From the NCBI RefSeq assembly GCF_963422355.1, contig NC_085086.1, positions 7,494,333-7,558,332 of the forward strand: a stretch of 64,000 bases of DNA, read 5' to 3'. Under the pieces are notes generated by a model that saw only the letters and a program-made list of their open reading frames with translations, ran no database searches and had not been told where the DNA came from. How positions within the stretch are numbered: position 1 is the stretch's first letter; each line of letters opens with the position of its first letter. The translations under genes and the position numbers were made by a program. The stretch is from Corticium candelabrum (taxonomy: Eukaryota > Porifera > Homoscleromorpha > Homosclerophorida > Plakinidae). Positions 57,923 through 64,000 of this stretch are shown here, piece by piece.

Positions 57923-60155
57923 CCTATGTCTTGTCTTGCAAAAGCCAATTCGTCGACCGGACGTAGCCTCGCAAGCCAGGCTCTTCCACGCAGTCGCTGA
58001 GCTAAACGCACGTGAATCACGCGAGGAGGAGGAGCTTTTGCCGGAATTTCTCCAGCTCTGAGCCAAAAGAAGCTGTTGCTGGTCGCGTTGGTGAGATTTT
58101 GAAAATTTTTTACATACGTTTTTATAGTCTAATGAGTCCAACCGACTTCACTCTCGTTGTTCTAATTAATTATTACAATGTTGTCTCGGCATCCCACACC
58201 CGTAGCGCCGATTGAATTTGAATTGACGCTACACGGGTCTGAGTGGCAGAGACTAGATACTGTACAATGGCTCTACTAGTAGATAAATTTGTAATACTAG
58301 TAAGTAATCTATAATATTGATGGGAATTTGGAGTATAGAAGTTATTAAGCGATTTTTGTTAGATATTATCATAAATTCTTTGCAATTTACAATAGAAATT
58401 AATTACGAAGTAGCTTTGCAATACCAAAATCTGTGTGTTTACAGTCTATGTTTTTGCTACAGAAAGGCGTGCAGTTGTCTGCAGTTGCAACAATGTCTGA
58501 TCAGAATCGGCAGCTTCTTTGTCTGAAAGGAGAAGCAATGGTACAGCAGGGGCGTAGGAAGTAAATGAAAACCGGTCCGGCCTAGCGCGCGCTAGTGGGC
58601 TGGACAATGTAGCGCACGCTAGTAGATGGGCGGGACAACTTTAATTAACGAGAACTATAATGACAGCCATGTCTAATTCTAAAACTGATACTTATTGCTG
58701 CTCATAACCTTAATCGAACTTTCCAAAAATGAGCAGAAATATATTACTTATTTAATCGGCTATACCCTTAAAACGGAAGTTGATGCCATTGAGCGTCTGG
58801 CGAAAGTGCATATTTCAAAAACCGGTCCGGCCATGGCCGGACCGGTCGGACTGGACGCTACGCCCCTGTACAGTAGCTGTCGTCAGTAGAAAATGCATCC
58901 ATTAATGGGCAGCTAGAACATCTTGCATTGAAAAAGTGTGTGCAAGCATATTGTCCGTACGTATTTAGTAGCACTAGTGGTTTTATGCTAATGACTTCAT
59001 AAATTCTCAGAATCTGCAATAGGCTATTCCAGTTACAGTCCATCCAAGGGTGTGAATGACATCACTTTGTAACCCCTGCTCTCTCTCCGAAATTACAGAT
59101 TGAACACAGACCTTCCTTTTCCTTTATTTACTGCAATAATGTTTACCTCACCTGTCCACTCAAAATAGAGAAGGCATGCGCGTTTACGCCGGTATCCAAG
59201 GTTATAGATATTAATGAGTTAAATCGCCACTCGTTGACCTCCTTTTGGAATATATCATCTCTACTCCAGCCTGGAAAGTTGTAACTAAAATTGTCCAAGT
59301 TATTACCTATTCGTATAACAATGGTTGCATTACGTAGCAATGGTTTCTATAAAACAAACGCGGGAACTCAGCTGCGGGAACACACTGCCAGTTGCTCTTC
59401 TTCTAGTTGACTTCAATTCTTCGTTCACTCTTCAATCGTATCACTCGTTTACTTAGCTAGTCGCATAACAATCATGGTCTCGTAGTCGCGTAACAATGGC
59501 TGCGTCGCAACAATCTATGTCAAACTAACGCACGAATACCCAGAAAACAGACTTTTCTCTTCTTCTAACTTTTTCTTTCTATTCCTTTTGTCACGCGTAA
59601 GTCTTATTTCCTTATTAGTCACCATGACAACCACCTGACGTCATCGTAATCAATAACAACGCAACAAACCAAATTTTATGCTAATATTATGATAGGAAAT
59701 ATATACATTAGTGAATATGATGCAACCAATAAAGAAATGAAATTGAATGTTGATGCGAATGATTACAAGAAGAAATTGTAAAATTAAATATTATAAATGC
59801 ACAAAATTTTAAATGTAAGGTCAACCTCTTTTACTAGAGTATGATGTACAAGCTCTGGAAATGGTACAAACTTTGCCACTTTCATGTTTGAACATTGTGG
59901 CACTAATAACTAAATAAGCTTCTGACTGATATACAAAATTCATGTTTCAAGACATTGGGTACTTCTCTATAGATAGAGTTCAACAGTATTATGATATGAC
60001 ATTGTTGCAGTTACTATTTGAGTTGTCTCACTCATTGGTTCTCTGGAAATTCAGAAATCTGAAGTACGTATACGAACCAAATAATCTAAGTATCAACTTA
60101 TCTCCAGCTGACCAATCAATGAAGAAAGAGAAGAGAGCTGACTTGCACGCGCGCG

Positions 60156-60157
<2 letters not shown>
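57923..60157. other. Tail of unit 4
   Basis: Homologous to 40360-42240, with hairpin copy at 58180-58253, the extra 90-base block at 57963-58050, and a small hAT derivative at 58547-58868. No gene seen. Confidence 0.55.
58547..58868. mobile_element. Non-autonomous hAT derivative (MITE), 322 bp
   Basis: Ends CAGGGGCGTAGGAA and GCTACGCCCCTG match those of the hAT at 28429. TACAG is duplicated at both sides (58542-58546, 58869-58873); unit 3 at 40963 gives the empty site. Subterminal palindromes ACCGGTCCGGCC and CTAGCGCGCGCTAG are similar to the GC-rich ends of the autonomous element. Non-coding. Confidence 0.88.

Positions 60158-60244
<87 letters not shown>
60158..60244. repeat. (CA)n microsatellite
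   Basis: CA tract of about 87 bases, the counterpart of 42241-42330. Confidence 0.97.
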
Positions 60245-60247
<3 letters not shown>

Positions 60248-60400
60248 GTTGTCGCGTACTCTAAACTCCCTCCATTCCTAGGACTTCACTAGAGACATTA
60301 GCGGAAGCTAACATTTTAGGCAAAAGCGATCTCTGTTACACGTAGAACTCTTAGCATGCATATGTACAATACAGAAATTCGTTGAACACACTCAACTTAT

Positions 60401-60564
60401 ATGGGCGTCACCTCAGCAGGAAAACAATGCGTTGGAACAGATTTGAAGTTGCCATTTCTGCAGGCTGTTTGCATTTTATACTGGGAACACGACGTACAGT
60501 TGCTGGATTTTCCACGAGACACGTACACGACAGTCAACATCAGTACTAGAATTGCGCTAGTCAT
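60401..60564 (-). pseudogene. LRRNT first exon, copy A5 with lost donor
   Basis: The ATG (60564), signal peptide and cap (SNCTSC, TACRNG, SVPTHCFPAEVT) are intact and the frame is open. The splice donor is ATAAGT instead of GTAAGT, as in A4, and no Ig-like exon follows downstream. It could still make a short secreted peptide ending soon after the cap, but as an LRRNT-Ig gene it is broken. Confidence 0.6.
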
Positions 60565-61316
60565 CGCTGTAGCGTCGCACGCACGCAAACGGGACCTAGT
60601 GTCTAAACGGATGTGATAGAATAAACATGCCACTGTGTCAGTAGTTTTGGCTACCAAGAAGAAAGTGTATGTACGCAAAAAACTAAGTTGGTCTAGAAAG
60701 GTTTTCAAACGGGGAGCGTGCGTTGGGCATCTGACAATGTGACGTCACGAAACGACAAAACGCAAAATAATAATTTTACTGCTGATAACAGAATGATAGA
60801 ATTTATGAAACATATTTAATTAGATTGGGTATTATAAAAATTAATATTAATTTTAAGCAAATTAATATTAATTTTAACCACTAAAATTTTCTCTGGCTAC
60901 GTCGATACACAAACAGCTCAGCCCCTCTAAACGGTCGTGAGAAAAACCGAGTTGGGACGGTGTCGGACTCTTACTCCGCGCGTCAAGAGTCACGTGAGCT
61001 TTGCAGTGTCAAGTTCCCGCATGACCCGTACTGAAAACCGAGCTCACGAAATTGCAAATACGGGAACCGGAAACTGCCAAGCTCACGTTAGGCTGAACGA
61101 GGTTATGATGTCAGTCAGACTCCACCTTTTACGATGGGTCAGTTTTTTAGGCTTTATCGCTACCTACAATACTTGATTGACGTACGACACTAGAGAGTAC
61201 AAACAGCAAATATAAAGTGAATAGAAGACAGAATGTTGAATAAATAATGCATGAAAACACGAACTACAGCGCATGCTCGCCTGCTCATCATTGTTTCTTA
61301 CTGATAGCGCTTGATT
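60565..61316. promoter_or_regulatory. Divergent promoter of unit 5 (A5/ML5)
   Basis: 752 bp with CRE TGACGTCA at 60740-60747 and the shared blocks of the other units. Confidence 0.6.
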
Positions 61317-63542
61317 ATGTCGTATGCGTTCGACGGAGTTTTTCTTTATTTACTCGGCTTCATTAGTCTATTTGCTGGTTCTGCCTCATCTCTACCTATT
61401 GAAGTACGAGCTGCACGTGACCTGAAGAAAGATGTCGATCTCAATCTGACGTGTTCAAAGCAGCTCTGCTTTACCAGCTGTGGTATGGTAATTATCTACT
61501 ATAGCGCACGAAAATTCTGGGCTTTAGTCTTAGGTATCGATCGCTGCTGTAGAAATTGAGTAGAGAAATTGACTTCCGTCTTCTAGCTAAAATTGTCTGT
61601 ATATTTCCGTGTTCCGTCTCTTTATCAATAAAAGCTAGGAGCAGGGCAGGTAGACCCGATTCGGCGATGTAGATCCAACCCAGTCCAACTTTGAAAGTAG
61701 TACTTTCACCTGAATGTTAATTAGAAAACGGAACATCCGGGCAACAAGTATACATAACTGATTAAATATTTATATTTATATAATAAATCCGTAGATAGAG
61801 AGCATGCTTACACTGCTCCCTAATTTTAACTTTTCGGATAGGATAGACAGATCAGTCATTGCCATCTTTGTAACCACTTCTTTTAGTGTGGGTTAGACCT
61901 AACCACCGTAATCTAATTAATGAATTGCTTCCACCGAACTTGAAATCTGCGCTATCTAGAGGCATTAAATCACATAGGTTTACATATTAGCCTAAAGTTT
62001 TAAAAGTCTATTTTGCAGGTGTTTCTGGACTAGAGGACGTTCAGTTGCGTACAACAGGACTTCCTCTACTTATAAAATCGAAAACAATGACTGTTGATTT
62101 TTCATTTGTTGCAAGTGAGAAACGATCTATGTATTTAATTTAATTAATTTTATCAATTAAATAATTTATAAATAAATAAATAAATTTTGTTAATGTCATA
62201 TGTGACAATGTTATATATTATGTATATGATCACCCGTGCTTCATACAAAGTTAGAATAGCTAATTGGGACTAGAAGTTCCAATACCCACAATCAAACTAA
62301 TTTATAAATTAATTAATTTTATTAATATAATATGTGATAATGTATATGCTTACATGTGCATCATACAAGGTTAGTTAAAAAGTTTGCCAATAATCATTGA
62401 TATTAAATAAGTAAAGCCTATAGTAAAATAAGAATTAGATCAATTTATAGAATAATATATTTTAATTTGTTAATTCATATTAATGTGTTAATGTAATAAC
62501 AGGATAAATGTATTTAGTTAAAATTTTAACTAATCTCTAACAAACAAAAGATGTTATACAATTATATACAAATATGTGATGTCTAATAGTTGTTTGCTTG
62601 CTTTCTGTAGACGAGGTCATTACTACTCTCGTCTTTACTATAAATGGTTCTGTAAGCATTCCCAGGCTTCCTAACGTCACTCCTATCTCTCTGTTTTCTT
62701 TTTTCGACCAATGTGATTTTGAATCATCAGAATTTCAGTGCCCATGGATTGCTGGAAGTATGATATGCTCTAGCTATTAGAAGAAAACACTACAATGAAT
62801 ACAGTATGTTGAATACATTGCAGAAAGAGTGCATTTCAAACGAATCCTCAATGTAGACAATTTGTGGGATGCCGTTCTTCAGGTGAGCAAATTGTTGCAA
62901 ATTTTAAACTTACTAAATACGGGTACTATTAAAATTATTAAAAATTATCAAACATGATGGACATTGTGCAGAGTTTCAAGGCTCGTTTCAAGCTCACTCA
63001 CTATTTCTTTTGTAGTTTCTTTTTACTTGACATAGTTTTAATTACAATTGTTGTAGCAATGTGTTGCCAGTATTGGTGTAGTTAAAGCTATTGATATCAA
63101 TAATATTGTTATGAGATAAATTTAAGAATTGTTAAAATTAATAAAAATTATTAAAATATTGAAAATTATTAAAATAAGTAAAATATTAAAAATTATTAAA
63201 AATTATTAAAAATCGTTGAAAATTATTAAAATTATTAAAATTATTTAAATATGTAAAATTATTAAAATTATTAAAATTACTAAAATATGTAAAATTATTA
63301 AAAATTATTAAAATTATTAAAATTACTAAAATATGTAAAATTATTAAAACTATTTAAAAAAAATTAAAAATTAAAAAAATTAAATTATAAATTGAATTTT
63401 AAAAAATTATAGAAAAATATTAATTAAAAATTTAAGTAAAGTTTGCAAATAAAAACTTCTGTAATTTGTTGTAAACTTTATTTCACAGTACATTGACGTA
63501 TGTAAACTTCCCTCGTGTGTCTTGAACTCGTTCCGTGTTTAA
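61317..63542 (+). CDS. Secreted ML-domain protein, copy 5
   Basis: Exons 61317-61482, 62019-62114, 62611-62772, 62824-62882 and 63489-63542 give 178 residues with conserved phases. The signal peptide and TCSKQLCFTSCG cluster match copy 1; exons 2-4 resemble copy 3 more (LRTTGLPLL, FFDQCD). The last exon keeps VCKLPSCV. The donor of exon 3 is GC instead of GT, which can be used but weakly; if not used, translation ends four codons later. The mosaic resemblance to copies 1 and 3 suggests unequal exchange or gene conversion. Confidence 0.58.
63110..63440. repeat. AT-rich low-complexity tract in ML intron 4
   Basis: ATTATTAAAA units repeat irregularly. Counterparts are at 22270-22440, 27480-27660 and 40020-40220 in the same intron of the other copies. 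Confidence 0.85.
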
Positions 63543-63587
63543 TAAGTACTATGTAAAATCGCGTAACGAGGCTCAACCTTATCCGGG

Positions 63588-64000
63588 TAAAGCTGCATTC
63601 ACAATATCAGCGCGCATCAGCGCGCAGCTGATCGTCGCGTCGCGTCGCGTGGCGTTCCAACGCGTGTTCAATTCGCTATACGTGAAGCGTTCTTCGGTCA
63701 CGTTGTGCAATCAGTTTAGCGCGCACTGCCACAGTCCGGCTATTCTCACGTTGACAATGGACGAACTTAGTCTCGCGGAGCCATAGATGCATGGGAAACG
63801 CCGAACACCTTCAATGAGAAGTTGAATGTCTAGATCCTCCATGATATAACAACACATGTCCTGTACCTCGCAATATTAGAATGGTGTAGTGGAAAGGCGT
63901 CAAATCCGGTTGGACGCAAGAACACTTCCGGCTGGACGCTGAAATAGAACTCTGTTCTATCCTCGCGTCGCGTCGCGTCGCGCCATTTTCATAGGCGGCA
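63588..64000. mobile_element. Harbinger-like element (unit 5 copy), cut by the window end
   Basis: It begins after TAA (63588-63590) with AGCTGCATTCACA and GC-rich subterminal repeats (GCGCGCATCAGCGCGC, GTCGCGTCGCG). A short frame MDELSLAEP (63757-) is reminiscent of the start of Harbinger-type proteins but stops at once. From 63755 it matches the unit 4 copy. Confidence 0.6.

Overview
The window is eukaryotic and almost certainly metazoan. Genes are split by short GT-AG introns. They encode secreted extracellular proteins built from animal modules (thrombospondin type-1, EMI-like, Ig-like, inter-alpha-trypsin-inhibitor heavy-chain C-terminal, LRR N-terminal cap and ML lipid-recognition domains). 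Intergenic DNA is AT-rich, full of CA/GT, GA and CTGC microsatellites, and carries hAT, Harbinger-like, Ginger-like and LINE elements. Long TSP1 arrays, compact introns and these transposon types would fit a sponge or another early-branching invertebrate, but the lineage is an inference.

Left part (1-19 kb). After a partial copy of the repeated unit (1.97-3.55 kb) and about 4 kb with no recognisable gene, two secreted-protein genes lie in tandem on the minus strand. The first (7600-9119) joins an Ig-like domain to an ITIH C-terminal domain. The second (9465-13444) has 17 coding exons and encodes 886 residues: signal peptide, Cys-rich module, 13 TSP1 repeats and an EMI-like C-terminus. Facing away on the plus strand are three TSP1 exons (13964-18877) of a decayed or incompletely visible gene, one of them a single base short.

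Main array (19.6-64 kb). A unit of about 5 kb is repeated in tandem. Each complete unit holds a divergent gene pair: on the minus strand a gene whose first exon encodes a signal peptide plus LRRNT-type cap (an Ig-like exon follows in two units), and on the plus strand a five-exon gene for a small secreted ML-domain (NPC2/GM2A/MD-2-like) protein. The shared promoter keeps a perfect TGACGTCA (CRE) site in all six copies. Four ML copies remain essentially open, while most LRRNT copies are damaged. The fourth unit lost its ML gene.

Mobile DNA sits in and between the units. Two full-length hAT elements lie in the unit 2/3 tail, one of them apparently intact. A MITE broke the third LRRNT copy. An insertion of about 13.8 kb with Ginger1-like features (GPY/F integrase tail, OTU and Ulp1 proteases) split the promoter of unit 4. 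Smaller hAT and Harbinger-like pieces are also present, and one insertion is shared by two units and so dates their duplication. How the paired genes work together is inference: an LRR-cap/Ig protein and an ML lipid-binding protein, co-expressed from one promoter and secreted, recall the partnership of LRR receptors with MD-2, but nothing here proves an interaction.
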